Part shown: in pieces, positions 30,582 through 39,401 of the stretch | Layout: each line of letters starts with the position of its first letter | How positions within the stretch are numbered: the stretch's first letter is position 1 | Assembly (NCBI GenBank): GCA_035652535.1 | Contig: DASRDP010000065.1 | Coordinates: forward strand, 1 to 44,904 | Reading direction: 5' to 3' | Source of the DNA: Chloroflexota bacterium | Lineage (GTDB): Bacteria > Chloroflexota > UBA6077 > SHYK01 | DNA: 44,904 nucleotides | Notes under the pieces: generated by a model | Told to the model about the DNA's origin: nothing | Database searches by the model: none | What the model saw: the letters and a program-made list of their open reading frames with translations, nothing else | Made by a program: the position numbers and the translations under genes

Positions 30582-31784
30582 GTGGCAGCGGCCGACCAGG
30601 CGAGCACGCGGGTCCTGCGCATGGGCATCGCGGGGCTCGGGATCGCGAGCACCCAGATCCTCCCGGCCTTCGCCGGCCGGCCGCATCTCCAGGTCGCGGC
30701 GGCCGCCGACATCCGGCCCGAAGCCCTGAAGAAGTTCGCGCAGGAGTTCGAGGCGGAGACCTACACCAGCGTGGCCGAGATGTGCGCCAGCCCGAACGTT
30801 GACGCGGTCTACGTCTGCAGCCCCAACCACTTGCATTGCGAGCACGTGGTCGCCGCCGCTAAGCACGGCAAGCACGTCATCGTCGAGAAGCCGATGGGGC
30901 TCGACCTCGCCGAGTGCGAGCGGATGAACTCTGCAGCGGAGCGGAACGGCGTCCGCCTGCTCTGCGGCCACACCCACAGCTTCGACGCGCCGATTCAGAA
31001 GATTCAGCAGATCGTCCAGGGCGGGGATCTCGGTAAGCTCCGCATGATCAACACGTGGAACTTCAACGAGTTCATGTACCGTCCCCGGATGCCGCACGAG
31101 CTGGACCCCAAGGTCGGCGGCAACGTGGTGTTCAATCAAGGCCCGCACATGGTGGATGTCGTCCGGCTCATCGGCGGCGGGATGGTCCGCAGCGTGCGGG
31201 CGATGACCGGCAACTGGGACGCGGACCGAAAGACGGACGGGGCGTGGTGCGCCTATCTCGAGTTCGAGGATGGCACGCCCGCCACGCTCGTCTACAACGG
31301 GTACGGCCACTTCGATACGGCGGAATTCTTCTGGTGGGTGGGTGAAGGTGGACAGCCTCGGTCGCCGGAGACGAATCTCCGGGTGCGCCGCGCGCTGAAA
31401 GAATCTGGCGACGAGACGCTCCTCAAGGAGTCACAGCGTTACGGCGGTTCGCGCACCCAGGGCCGGGAAGAGGGTGGTGGCGAGCGCCACCAGCCGTTCT
31501 TCGGGCTTACCATCGTGAGCTGCGAGCACGGAGACATTCGGCAGTCGCAAGATGGCCTGATCATCTATGGCGACGAGAAGAGATGGGAGGAGCCTGTTCC
31601 CCTCGGAGCGCACGGCCGCGCCGCGGAGCTGGATGAGCTGTACGACGCCGTCGTCAATGGCAGGCCCGTGCGTCACGATGGACGCTGGGGCGAAGCCACG
31701 CTCGAAGTCGTGTTGGGCATCATGGAGTCGGCGCGCCGGCGCGCCGAAGTCTTCATGTCCCACCAGGTTCCGACCCCGCATTGA
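30582..31784 (+). CDS. Gfo/Idh/MocA-family oxidoreductase, dihydrodiol dehydrogenase-like, second copy
   Basis: 400 residues from the GTG at 30582, behind AGGAGAGG; the overlapping ATG at 30580 is in another frame. NAD(P)-binding fold with GIAGLGIAS, then VYVCSPNHLH and EKPMGLDL near residue 104. C-terminal domain: GGNVVFNQGPHMVDVVRLIGGG. It shares FGLTIVSCEHGDIRQSQDG with the copy at 19664-20818. It carries an extra loop rich in Arg/Gly/Glu (about 285-310). It is the first gene of a tightly spaced operon with UbiD, Rieske, solute-binding, amidohydrolase and cupin genes. Oxidation of a cis-dihydrodiol formed by the Rieske enzyme is the likely role, by analogy with Pht4. Confidence 0.87.
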   Translation: MAAADQASTRVLRMGIAGLGIASTQILPAFAGRPHLQVAAAADIRPEALKKFAQEFEAETYTSVAEMCASPNVDAVYVCSPNHLHCEHVVAAAKHGKHVIVEKPMGLDLAECERMNSAAERNGVRLLCGHTHSFDAPIQKIQQIVQGGDLGKLRMINTWNFNEFMYRPRMPHELDPKVGGNVVFNQGPHMVDVVRLIGGGMVRSVRAMTGNWDADRKTDGAWCAYLEFEDGTPATLVYNGYGHFDTAEFFWWVGEGGQPRSPETNLRVRRALKESGDETLLKESQRYGGSRTQGREEGGGERHQPFFGLTIVSCEHGDIRQSQDGLIIYGDEKRWEEPVPLGAHGRAAELDELYDAVVNGRPVRHDGRWGEATLEVVLGIMESARRRAEVFMSHQVPTPH

Positions 31785-31823
31785 ACGTCAAAGGGCATCG
31801 CGAGCGGCGAGAGGAGGCGCACC

Positions 31824-33248
31824 GTGGCCGTGGCGGCAAAGCAGCGCGTGCAATATCGAGACCTACGCGAGTACCTAGACCTCCTGGAGGAGGCCGGGCT
31901 CCTCACCCGGGTCACGGGCGAGGTTGACCTGAAGCACGAGATCGGGGCGCTCTGCACCTACGGAATGGAGCACGGCGGTCCAGGCCTCATCTTTGAGAAC
32001 GTAAAGGGCTACAAGGGCAAGCTGCTTGTCAGCAACATCATCTACAGCGTGGAGCAGCTCGCCCTCGCATTCAATACCGAGCCCGACGCCGAAAAGATCT
32101 ACTCGATCATCGTCGAGGGTCACAAGAATCGCATCCCGTCGGTGGTGCTGGACTCGGGCCCGTGCAAAGAGGAGAAATTCTTCGGCGACGACGTGAATCT
32201 GCTGGAGATGCCAACGCCCTGGTGGCACGAGCTCGATGGCGGCCAGTACATCGGGACGGCCGCCGGCGTGATCGACCGCGATCCAGACACCGGCATCCTC
32301 AACATGGGCACCTACCGCGCGATGATCGTCGATAAGAACACGCTGACCATCTGCGGGCAGCTCAGCCCGCGAGTCCTCAAGAACGAGGCGCGCGGTCAGG
32401 CGACGAAGCTGGCGATCGCCATCGGCATGGATCCCCTGCTGACCCTCGCCTCTGGCAGCCCGGTGGCCGTCGACGAGAACGGCTATATGGAGTACGAGGC
32501 CGCGGGCGCATGGCGCGGCGCGCCGACGGAGCTGGTCAAGTGCGAGACGAGCGATCTCCTCGTTCCCGCGAACGCCGAGTACATCATCGAGGGGGAGCTT
32601 CGGCCGGGCGAGCGCCACGTCGAAGGGCCGCACGGCGAGGCCGGCGGATTCTACGGCCAGAACGAGCAGGCGTTCCTGATCCACGTCGACTGCGTGACCC
32701 ATCGCCGCAATCCCGTGAACTACGGCATCATCTGCCTGCTGGAAGAGGACTACCCGCGCTGGCTCTTTCGCTCCGGGGCGTTCCAGGATCGGCTTCGGCG
32801 CGATGCGCCGGACCTTCCGGTCAAGCGCGCGTATCTCCCGGAGCTCGGCGGCCGGGGCTGGGGCGGCATCATCGTCGCGGCCGATATCCAGGATCCGAGC
32901 GACGCCCGGCGCATCGTCGACGCTTGCTGGCGAATCACTCCCAACCGCTGGGTGATCGTCGTCGACGACGATTGCGACGTGCGGAACTGGAACGAAGTCA
33001 TGTGGCGGGTCGTCACGGCGGTTCGACCCCGAGAAGACGTCTTCACCGGGAAGGCGGTCCACGACACGTTGATGAACGGGCAGCGGTCGCGCGCCGAAGA
33101 GTACGACATCGATAGCCAGATCCCCGACCCGACGGGGCTCAACGCTTCGTTCAAGTTCAAGTTCAAGAACCTGGCCCCCATCAACAAGGTGAGCAGCGGC
33201 TTGATGAGCAAGGCTGCCGCCCGGTGGCGCGAGCTGGGGCTGCCATGA
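31824..33248 (+). CDS. UbiD-family decarboxylase
   Basis: 474 residues from the GTG at 31824, with GAGAGGAGG upstream. UbiD-family (de)carboxylases act on aromatic or alpha,beta-unsaturated acids using prenylated FMN. Recognisable blocks: RDLREYLDLLEEAGLLTRV at the N terminus, NMGTYRAMIVDKNTLTICG mid-protein, and ANAEYIIEGELRPGER with EGPHGEAGGFYG, which carry the catalytic glutamates of the family. C-terminal VVDDDCDVRNWNEVMWRV is also typical. No UbiX-type prenyltransferase gene lies in the window, so the cofactor must come from elsewhere. It lies 39 bp after the dehydrogenase and 34 bp before the Rieske gene. Decarboxylation of the hydroxylated intermediate is inferred. Confidence 0.92.
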   Translation: MAVAAKQRVQYRDLREYLDLLEEAGLLTRVTGEVDLKHEIGALCTYGMEHGGPGLIFENVKGYKGKLLVSNIIYSVEQLALAFNTEPDAEKIYSIIVEGHKNRIPSVVLDSGPCKEEKFFGDDVNLLEMPTPWWHELDGGQYIGTAAGVIDRDPDTGILNMGTYRAMIVDKNTLTICGQLSPRVLKNEARGQATKLAIAIGMDPLLTLASGSPVAVDENGYMEYEAAGAWRGAPTELVKCETSDLLVPANAEYIIEGELRPGERHVEGPHGEAGGFYGQNEQAFLIHVDCVTHRRNPVNYGIICLLEEDYPRWLFRSGAFQDRLRRDAPDLPVKRAYLPELGGRGWGGIIVAADIQDPSDARRIVDACWRITPNRWVIVVDDDCDVRNWNEVMWRVVTAVRPREDVFTGKAVHDTLMNGQRSRAEEYDIDSQIPDPTGLNASFKFKFKNLAPINKVSSGLMSKAAARWRELGLP

Positions 33249-33282
33249 CGCGGCAAACGACCCCGTACGTGGAGGTGTCACC

Positions 33283-34581
33283 ATGCTGACCCAGGAGCAA
33301 AACGAGCTGCTGACGCGCACCGGTCCTGGCACGCCGGGCGGCGACCTGCTGCGGCGATACTGGCAGCCGGCCGCCCTCTCCGAGGAGCTGCCGGCGGGCG
33401 GAGCGCCGGTACCCATTCGCCTGCTGGGTGAGGACCTCGTTCTGTTTCGTGAGTCTTCGACCGACTCGGGCCAGCCCGGACGGCCTGGGCTTCTCGGCCT
33501 GCACTGTCCCCACCGCGGTGCGGATCTGAGCTACGGTCGCCTGGAGGATGGCGGGATTCGCTGCATCTATCACGGCTGGCTGTTTGACGTGAACGGCAAG
33601 TGCCTGGAGCAGCCCGGCGAGCCCGCGGGCTCGACGTTCCACGAGCGGATTCGCCAGACGTCGTACCCCTGCCACGAGGCCGGGGGGATGATCTTCGCGT
33701 ACCTCGGGCCGGGCGAGCCGCCCCTGTTCCCCAGCTACGAGTTTCTCCACGTTCCGGAGGGCAATCGCTACGTCACCAAGACGGTCTACGAGTGCAACTA
33801 TCTCCAGGGAAACGAGGGCAACATCGACCCCGCGCACCTCTCGTTCCTCCACCGGTTCCTTCGGGAGGACCCGAACACCGCCCGCCCCGCGACCCTCAGC
33901 ACGAACGGTAACGTTTCATCCAACGAGCTGTTCGGCCGCGATCCGGCGCCGACCATCGAGATCGAGCAGACGGACTTCGGGATCAGAATCTTCGCGCTGC
34001 GCGACGCGGGAGACGACGACCGCTACGTGCGTGTGTCCAACTTCATCTATCCGAACCTCTCCGCCTTCGCGGGCGGCGGGCGCGGCGACGGATACGGGGT
34101 GAACTGGCACGTGCCCATCGACGACGAGCGGCACTGGAAGTACATGATCAACTTCAATCGGAAGCAGCCGCTCGACGGCGCGGAAGCGCGCCGCGGGATC
34201 GGGATCGAGATCGGCCCGGACTACCGTCTCCGACGCAGCCGCGAGAACCGGTACCTGCAGGACCGGGAGGAAATGAAGACGCGCAGCTTCATCGGCCTGG
34301 GGAGCTTCTTCCACGTTCACGACGCCATGGCGACGGAAGGGCCCGGCAGGATCCAGGACCGCACGCAGGAGCACACGGGCTACACGGACAAGGCGATCGT
34401 GATGCAGCGGCTCTTGCTCCTCAAGGCGATCAACGACGTGCAGGAGGGCCGTGACCCGCCCCACGTGATTCGCACGCAGGGGGCGAACAATCTTGGACAC
34501 ATCGGAGCCGTCGACGTCGTGGTTCCGAACTCCGAGGACTGGCGAAGCATCTGGAAGCGGTACCTCCCATACGATCAGTGA
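33283..34581 (+). CDS. Rieske-type ring-hydroxylating oxygenase, phthalate-family, third copy
   Basis: 432 residues from the ATG at 33283, with a GGAGG site. Rieske ligands: C75/H77 (HCPHRG) and C94/H97 (CIYHGW). Iron motif: D182-x2-H185-x4-H190 (IDPAHLSFLH). Third-ligand region: HVHDAMATEG, then GRIQDRTQEHTG. It is the best match within the window to the oxygenase at 27853-29094 and has small inserts relative to it (for example SSTDSGQPG near residue 60). The next gene starts inside its stop codon (GTGA). No reductase or ferredoxin gene is present in the operon. Confidence 0.91.
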   Translation: MLTQEQNELLTRTGPGTPGGDLLRRYWQPAALSEELPAGGAPVPIRLLGEDLVLFRESSTDSGQPGRPGLLGLHCPHRGADLSYGRLEDGGIRCIYHGWLFDVNGKCLEQPGEPAGSTFHERIRQTSYPCHEAGGMIFAYLGPGEPPLFPSYEFLHVPEGNRYVTKTVYECNYLQGNEGNIDPAHLSFLHRFLREDPNTARPATLSTNGNVSSNELFGRDPAPTIEIEQTDFGIRIFALRDAGDDDRYVRVSNFIYPNLSAFAGGGRGDGYGVNWHVPIDDERHWKYMINFNRKQPLDGAEARRGIGIEIGPDYRLRRSRENRYLQDREEMKTRSFIGLGSFFHVHDAMATEGPGRIQDRTQEHTGYTDKAIVMQRLLLLKAINDVQEGRDPPHVIRTQGANNLGHIGAVDVVVPNSEDWRSIWKRYLPYDQ

Positions 34582-36347
34582 CGGGTCTGGCGCTGATGAG
34601 GGTCCGTCTCCCACTTCGCCTGGGACTCGCGGCGTGCGCGGTTGCGGCGGCAGCGTGCACCGCCCCGGGGACGAGCCAGCCCAGCGCTCCGCGCGGACCG
34701 GAGGCGGCGACGAGGTCTGGCGGCAGCCGAACGATGACCATGATCGTGCGCTACGAGGTGACCGACCTCGCCGCGAAGATCCCTGGAAGCAGCAGCCCCG
34801 TCGTAACGAAGCGGCTCTTCAACGCCGATCTTGCCCTCATCGATGGCCAGGGACGACCGCGGCCGGATTTGGCGGCGGACCTGCCGCGTCTCAACACCGA
34901 CGCGTGGCGGTTGTATCCCGACGGTCGGATGGAGACGACCTACCGGCTCCGTCCGAGCCTGACGTGGCACGACGGGCAGCCGCTGACCGCGAACGATTTC
35001 GTGTTTGCCGCGCGGGTCTATCAGAATCCTTCCTTCGGCATCTTCACGCCCCAGCCGCAGGACCGCATCGGCCAGGTGCTGGCGCCCGATCCCCAGACCC
35101 TCGTCATTCAGTGGAATGCCGCGTACCCGGGCGCCGGCGCCCTCATCTTTGGCGACCTGGACCCGCTTCCGCGGCACATCCTCGAAGGGCCATTGGCCGC
35201 AGTCGAAGACGGATCCGCCGCCCCGGACACGTTCGTGAACCTACCCTTCTGGACGACTGACTACGTGGGCGCTGGCCCGTACCGGCTCGAGCGCTGGACG
35301 CCGGGCGCGCAGTTCGACGCGGCGGCGTTCGACGGCTACGCCCTCGGCAGGCCGAAGATCGATCGCATCGTGGTGCGGATCATCGGCGACGAAAACGCCG
35401 TCCTGAGCGCCGTGCTCGCGGGCAACGCCGACTTCACCGCGGACTTCACCCTCCGATTCGAGCATGGGCAGGTGCTGAAGCGCGAGTGGGAAGCCCTGGG
35501 CAAAGGGAAGGTGATGTTCAAGCCCAGCAGCGCCGTGGTGCAGATGGTGCAGCTTCGACCGGAGTTTGCGGCGCACCCCGGCCAGCTCGACGCGCGCGTC
35601 CGGCGCGCAATGGCGGCGACCATCGACCGCGACGCCCTGAACGCCGGCCTCTTCGAAGGGCAGGGATTCACCGGCGACACACTGGTCCCGCCGACGGTCT
35701 CGTACTTTGCGGACGTCGATCGAGCGATCACGAAATATCCCTATGACGTCCGCCGCGCCGAACAGTACATGGCCGAGGCGGGTTATACGAAGGACCAGGA
35801 CGGCTTCTATGCGACGCGGACCGGCGACCGGTTCCACACCGACGTTCGCGTCACCGCGGGTCCGGAGTTCGAGCGCGGCCAAGCGATCCTCATCGACACC
35901 TGGCGTCGGGCGGGTTTCGACGTGAGTGGATCGGTCCTGGCCGCCGCGGAGGCCCGCGACCGAGAAGCCCGGCAGACATTTCCGGGCATGGCATCCCGCG
36001 GCGGCGGATTCGAGGAGCGGAGCCTGATAGGCGCGGAGATCGGCTCGGCGGCCAATCGATGGACCGGCGACAACCGCGGAGGCTGGTCGAGCGCCGAGTA
36101 CGACCGCGTGTACGATTCCTTCTCCGGGACGCTCGATCGGGACGAGCGCGAGCGGCTTGGCATCCAGATGCTGAAGCTCATCAGCGACGACGTGCCGGTC
36201 TACCCGATGTATATTGGGCTCCAGGTGAACGCGCAGGTGGCCGGCCTCTCCGGGCCTGATCCGGGCACGTCCGGCTTCGGGGCGCTGTCGCCCGCGACGC
36301 TGCCGTACTGGAACATCGGCGAGTGGGAGCTTCGCGCAGAGCAATGA
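34578..36347 (+). CDS. ABC transporter solute-binding lipoprotein, family 5
   Basis: Up to 589 residues. The GTG at 34578 overlaps the Rieske stop by 4 nt; the ATG at 34596 would give the neater signal MRVRLPLRLGLAACAVAAAAC, with Cys as the lipidation site. Family-5 features: TYRLRPSLTWHDGQPLTANDFVF, TDYVGAGPYRLERW and RPKIDRIVVRIIGDENA. It is the transport gene of the catabolic operon, presumably capturing the aromatic or a conjugate, but no permease or ATPase accompanies it. It resembles the proteins at 41038 and 42784 (shared TWHDGxPLTAxDFVFA and DYVGAGPYK/R patterns). Confidence 0.9.
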   Translation: MTGLALMRVRLPLRLGLAACAVAAAACTAPGTSQPSAPRGPEAATRSGGSRTMTMIVRYEVTDLAAKIPGSSSPVVTKRLFNADLALIDGQGRPRPDLAADLPRLNTDAWRLYPDGRMETTYRLRPSLTWHDGQPLTANDFVFAARVYQNPSFGIFTPQPQDRIGQVLAPDPQTLVIQWNAAYPGAGALIFGDLDPLPRHILEGPLAAVEDGSAAPDTFVNLPFWTTDYVGAGPYRLERWTPGAQFDAAAFDGYALGRPKIDRIVVRIIGDENAVLSAVLAGNADFTADFTLRFEHGQVLKREWEALGKGKVMFKPSSAVVQMVQLRPEFAAHPGQLDARVRRAMAATIDRDALNAGLFEGQGFTGDTLVPPTVSYFADVDRAITKYPYDVRRAEQYMAEAGYTKDQDGFYATRTGDRFHTDVRVTAGPEFERGQAILIDTWRRAGFDVSGSVLAAAEARDREARQTFPGMASRGGGFEERSLIGAEIGSAANRWTGDNRGGWSSAEYDRVYDSFSGTLDRDERERLGIQMLKLISDDVPVYPMYIGLQVNAQVAGLSGPDPGTSGFGALSPATLPYWNIGEWELRAEQ

Positions 36348-36383
36348 CCCGGCGCCGAGCGGGGCCGGGCGAAGGAGTCAACG

Positions 36384-37562
36384 ATGGCGAGAACGTACCG
36401 CGTCGTTTCCGCTGACTCGCATCTGGATCTGAACCCGGAAGTGTGGACGAATCGCGTGCCGGCCAAGTGGCGCGACCGCGCCCCGAAGCGCATCGTACTG
36501 CCCAACGGGTCAGACGCCGTGCAGTGCGACGGGGGGCCGCCCAACTCGATCGGCATCACGCGGAACGTGGGCGTGCCGTTCGAGGAGATCCCCTTCATGG
36601 TGCCGAAGTTCTCCGAGCCGGTCGGAAATGGAACGCCGCAGCAGCGCATCGCGGAGATGGACCGGGACGGGGTTGACGCCGAGATCCTCTTCACCTGGGC
36701 CGACCAGATGTTCCGGAACGCCAAAGACGACGACCTGTACCTGTGCCTCGTCTCAACGTACAACGAGTACCTCGCCGAAGAGTACATGTCGGTCGCGCCG
36801 GACCGGCTCATTCCCCAGGGGACGATTCCCACCACCGGCGTCGACGACGCGATCCGCGAGCTGGAGCACTGCAAGCGGCTGGGATTCAAAGGCGTGACGC
36901 TCACGACGTTTCCCAGCGGCCACGGCTATCCGACGGCGGAAGACGATCGATTCTGGGCAGCCGCCGTCGAGATGGAGATGGCCCTTGCGCGGCACTTTGG
37001 TGGACGGTTTGGCAAGTTCGGCGGGCCAGGTCGCCAGGAGCCCGTGTTCAAGTATCCGCGCGTCATCGAGTCGCCGGACAACCACAAGGACGACGCCTTG
37101 GCGCTCCTGTTTTCAAACCAGGGTGCGCAATGGGCCATGGGAGCGATGCAGCTCGCGTACGCGGGCGTGTTCGACCGGTTTCCGACGCTCCAGATGTACT
37201 TCGCCGAGACGATGGCCGGATGGATTCCCTTTTGCCTCTTCATGCTCGACGACAACTATCGGCGCTACCAGCCGATGATGCGGCACTTCTGGGGCCTGGA
37301 GGACCTGGAGCGGATGCCGAGCGAGTACATGAAGGAGCACACGTACTGGGGGACGCTCTACGATCCGGTCGGCATCCAGCTTCGGGATGCCATCGGCGCG
37401 GACCGAATCATGTTCGGCACGGATTTTCCCCATGCCGCGGGCGATTGGCCCAACACCCAATCGGTGGTCATCCCCGACATGTTCCGGGGGGTGCCCCAGG
37501 GCGACGCGCACAAGATCCTGGCCGGCAACGCTGTGCGGTACTGGCATCTCGACAAGAGCTGA
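36384..37562 (+). CDS. Amidohydrolase_2-family protein (ACMSD/gamma-resorcylate decarboxylase-like)
   Basis: 392 residues. TIM-barrel metal-dependent enzyme: SADSHL at the N terminus supplies the first metal-ligand motif, MDRDGVDAEILF follows near residue 95, and FGTDFPHAAGDW near residue 350 holds the conserved catalytic Asp. The MALARHFGGR segment (near 200) replaces the usual 'LPVxLH' strand but retains a histidine. The family contains non-oxidative decarboxylases of aromatic acids and hydrolases. In an operon that already has UbiD it may act on a different intermediate, for example a ring-cleavage product. Spacing is 36 bp and 11 bp to its neighbours. Confidence 0.88.
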   Translation: MARTYRVVSADSHLDLNPEVWTNRVPAKWRDRAPKRIVLPNGSDAVQCDGGPPNSIGITRNVGVPFEEIPFMVPKFSEPVGNGTPQQRIAEMDRDGVDAEILFTWADQMFRNAKDDDLYLCLVSTYNEYLAEEYMSVAPDRLIPQGTIPTTGVDDAIRELEHCKRLGFKGVTLTTFPSGHGYPTAEDDRFWAAAVEMEMALARHFGGRFGKFGGPGRQEPVFKYPRVIESPDNHKDDALALLFSNQGAQWAMGAMQLAYAGVFDRFPTLQMYFAETMAGWIPFCLFMLDDNYRRYQPMMRHFWGLEDLERMPSEYMKEHTYWGTLYDPVGIQLRDAIGADRIMFGTDFPHAAGDWPNTQSVVIPDMFRGVPQGDAHKILAGNAVRYWHLDKS

Positions 37563-37573
37563 GGGGCGGCTTG

Positions 37574-38590
37574 ATGAGCGACGTTGGCACGACCACCGAA
37601 GACCTGGAGCGGTTTCTCGCTGAGCACCACCTCGCCGGCGCGGGCCTGAGCAGGGCTCACCTCCCGCCGCCCCGAAAGGGCAACGCCGCGGCCTACTGGA
37701 GCTGGGAAGGGATTCGCGCGGGCCTGCTCCAGTCGGGCAAGATCGTGACCGTGGGGCCAGATGCTATGACTGGCATGCGGTCGGTCACCGGCGTCGAGGC
37801 GCGCAACTTCCCCATCTGGATGAATGTGCAGATCTTGATGCCCGGGGAACGCACGCAGGCTCACCGGAACATGCGGAGCGAAACGCGGCTCGTCGTCGAA
37901 GCGCCGGAAGAAGCGGTATTCGTGTGCGACTTCGAGGCGTACCCCATGAAGCGGGGCGACGTGGTGATCAGCCCCAATTGGACGTTTCACGACCACTGGA
38001 ACCAGGGCTCCACGCCGGCCCTCTTCGTCGACGGGTACGACAACGGCTATATGGGCGCCAACATCAACGAGCGCTTGCCGAACGACGCCCCGTACCAGGA
38101 GATCAGCCGGCCAGAAGGTTACGCTGTGAACGCCCTGGGACTCGGCGAAGGCGTGGCGGGACCCGTCTTCCCCCTACCGGTCGTCCGCTATCCGTGGGCC
38201 GAGACGGAGGCTGCGCTCGCCGCGATGCGAGCAAGCGAAGTCGACGGGGACCCGTACGACGGCCTACGCCTGATGTTTCGGAGCCCGGTCGACGGCGGGC
38301 CGACGCTCCCGACGATGGCCTGGCACGTCCAGCTCCTGACCCCTCATCAGAAGACACTGAGCCATCGGCACAACAGCAACGTCTTCTATCACGTCTTCGA
38401 GGGCGAGGGCCTGACCATCATTGACGGCGAGCGACTCGAGTGGCACAAGGGCGATATCTTCGCCATCCCACCATGGGCGTGGCACAGCCACGAGAACACG
38501 ACCCGTCAGGACGTAGTCCTGTTCTCCATCGACGATTGGCCGGCCAAATCGAAGCTGGGCTTTTACCTCAAGGAAGAATCCCCGCGCTAG
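37574..38590 (+). CDS. Gentisate 1,2-dioxygenase-like bicupin
   Basis: 338 residues from the ATG at 37574, with GAGGGG upstream; a longer open frame upstream is not homologous. The layout is that of gentisate/salicylate/1-hydroxy-2-naphthoate dioxygenases: N-terminal barrel with PGERTQAHRNMRSETRLVVE and PNWTFHDHWNQG, C-terminal barrel with LSHRHNSNVFYHVFEGEG and PPWAWHSHEN. In known enzymes the iron is held by His-x-His in the N-terminal barrel. Here that motif is H97-R-N99, whereas the C-terminal barrel keeps H264/H266 and H304. It ends the six-gene operon and would be the ring-cleaving step. Confidence 0.85.
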   Translation: MSDVGTTTEDLERFLAEHHLAGAGLSRAHLPPPRKGNAAAYWSWEGIRAGLLQSGKIVTVGPDAMTGMRSVTGVEARNFPIWMNVQILMPGERTQAHRNMRSETRLVVEAPEEAVFVCDFEAYPMKRGDVVISPNWTFHDHWNQGSTPALFVDGYDNGYMGANINERLPNDAPYQEISRPEGYAVNALGLGEGVAGPVFPLPVVRYPWAETEAALAAMRASEVDGDPYDGLRLMFRSPVDGGPTLPTMAWHVQLLTPHQKTLSHRHNSNVFYHVFEGEGLTIIDGERLEWHKGDIFAIPPWAWHSHENTTRQDVVLFSIDDWPAKSKLGFYLKEESPR

Positions 38591-38620
38591 TCGGTGCCCT
38601 GCTCAGCGGCGCTGAAGGTG

Positions 38621-38690
38621 TGTCACGCTGACGGCAGCGAAGCATCGCTCTCAGACGAGATCCTTCGGGCTGCGCCGCCAGGATGGCCAT
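38621..38690. repeat. Degenerate long inverted repeat between convergent genes
   Basis: Left arm 38621-38648 (TGTCACGCTGACGGC then AGCGAAGCATC) and right arm 38657-38689, whose complement reads TGGCCATCCTGGCGGC then CCGAAGGATCTC, are imperfect mirror images. The pattern resembles a palindromic intergenic repeat type seen in many environmental genomes. It lies between two gene 3' ends and might serve as a bidirectional terminator, though there is no T run. Confidence 0.55.
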
Positions 38691-38704
38691 TCCATCCCAC
38701 GCCA

Positions 38705-39373
38705 TCAGCGGAACGAGATGAGGTCCGTTCGGCTCAGCGTGACGCGGGCCTCGGCAAGGGGGGTGTTGTCCGCGTTTGCAAAGCCCGGCTCGTGAAGGAG
38801 CTGGTATTGGGCGACGTACGTCGTGAAGTCGTCGGGTGACGAAATCCCGTCCTGGGCGACGACGACCGTGTATCCCCGAAGGTTCGCCTGGAAGCTGGTG
38901 TAGAGGACCGCTCCGTTGGCGGATACGCCGACGAGCACGGCCGTCTGGATGCCGTGCGAGGCGAGGATGTCCGCGAGATCCGTCTGGTAGAACTTGTCGG
39001 ACCGGCCCGTGACGACCGGTTCTCCCTCGCGGGGAGCCACCTCTGGCAAGACGTTGCCGCCGGTTGTCGTGGAGTACACGACGAGCGCCCCCGCCTCCCT
39101 GGCGCGATCGAGGAACCGCGCCACCGTGCCGATTGAGTCGACACACGCCGGGTACTGAAGGCACACGCGGTCGTTCATATCGAGCACGAGATACGCGGTC
39201 GTCGATGCGTCGAGGGTCACCGGGACGGGGTCGGGAAGGGGTGGCGCTTCCTGGGCGCGCGCGCTCCCGGACTGTGGGGGGATCGCGGTCAGAAGCGCCG
39301 ACGCGATGGCAAGGGATGCGAGATGGGCGACGCGAGCCCGAAGCGCCTGCCGAACGAAGTCGATTCGCAACAT
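38705..39373 (-). CDS. Secreted isochorismatase-fold protein lacking the catalytic cysteine
   Basis: 222 residues from the ATG at 39373, with AGGAGGG upstream. The N-terminal signal peptide (hydrophobic LASLAIASALLTAI, then SARAQEA with an AxA-type cleavage site) is unusual for this normally cytoplasmic family. The fold is clear: YLVLDMNDRVC (D65), a long helix, then SDKFYQTDL (K127) and AVLVGVSANGAVLYTSFQANLRGY. In active isochorismatase/nicotinamidase-type hydrolases the last block has Cys where this protein has A155 (expected G-V-x-x-N-x-C-V-x-x-T). It keeps two of the three catalytic residues, so hydrolase activity is doubtful. It could be a binding protein. Confidence 0.85.
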   Translation of the reverse strand: MLRIDFVRQALRARVAHLASLAIASALLTAIPPQSGSARAQEAPPLPDPVPVTLDASTTAYLVLDMNDRVCLQYPACVDSIGTVARFLDRAREAGALVVYSTTTGGNVLPEVAPREGEPVVTGRSDKFYQTDLADILASHGIQTAVLVGVSANGAVLYTSFQANLRGYTVVVAQDGISSPDDFTTYVAQYQLLHEPGFANADNTPLAEARVTLSRTDLISFR

Positions 39374-39401
39374 TCACCCTCCTGCTCGAATCTGGCGCCC
39401 A

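Noticed and set aside
31875-33416. A 513-residue minus-strand frame opposite UbiD.
   Set aside because: UbiD motifs are on the plus strand. The antisense product shows only the acidic/Val-rich composition typical of antisense frames here.
36743-37573. Extending the gentisate-type cupin upstream into the amidohydrolase gene.
   Set aside because: The upstream part is an out-of-frame reading of the amidohydrolase. The ATG at 37574 has a ribosome site and fits family length.
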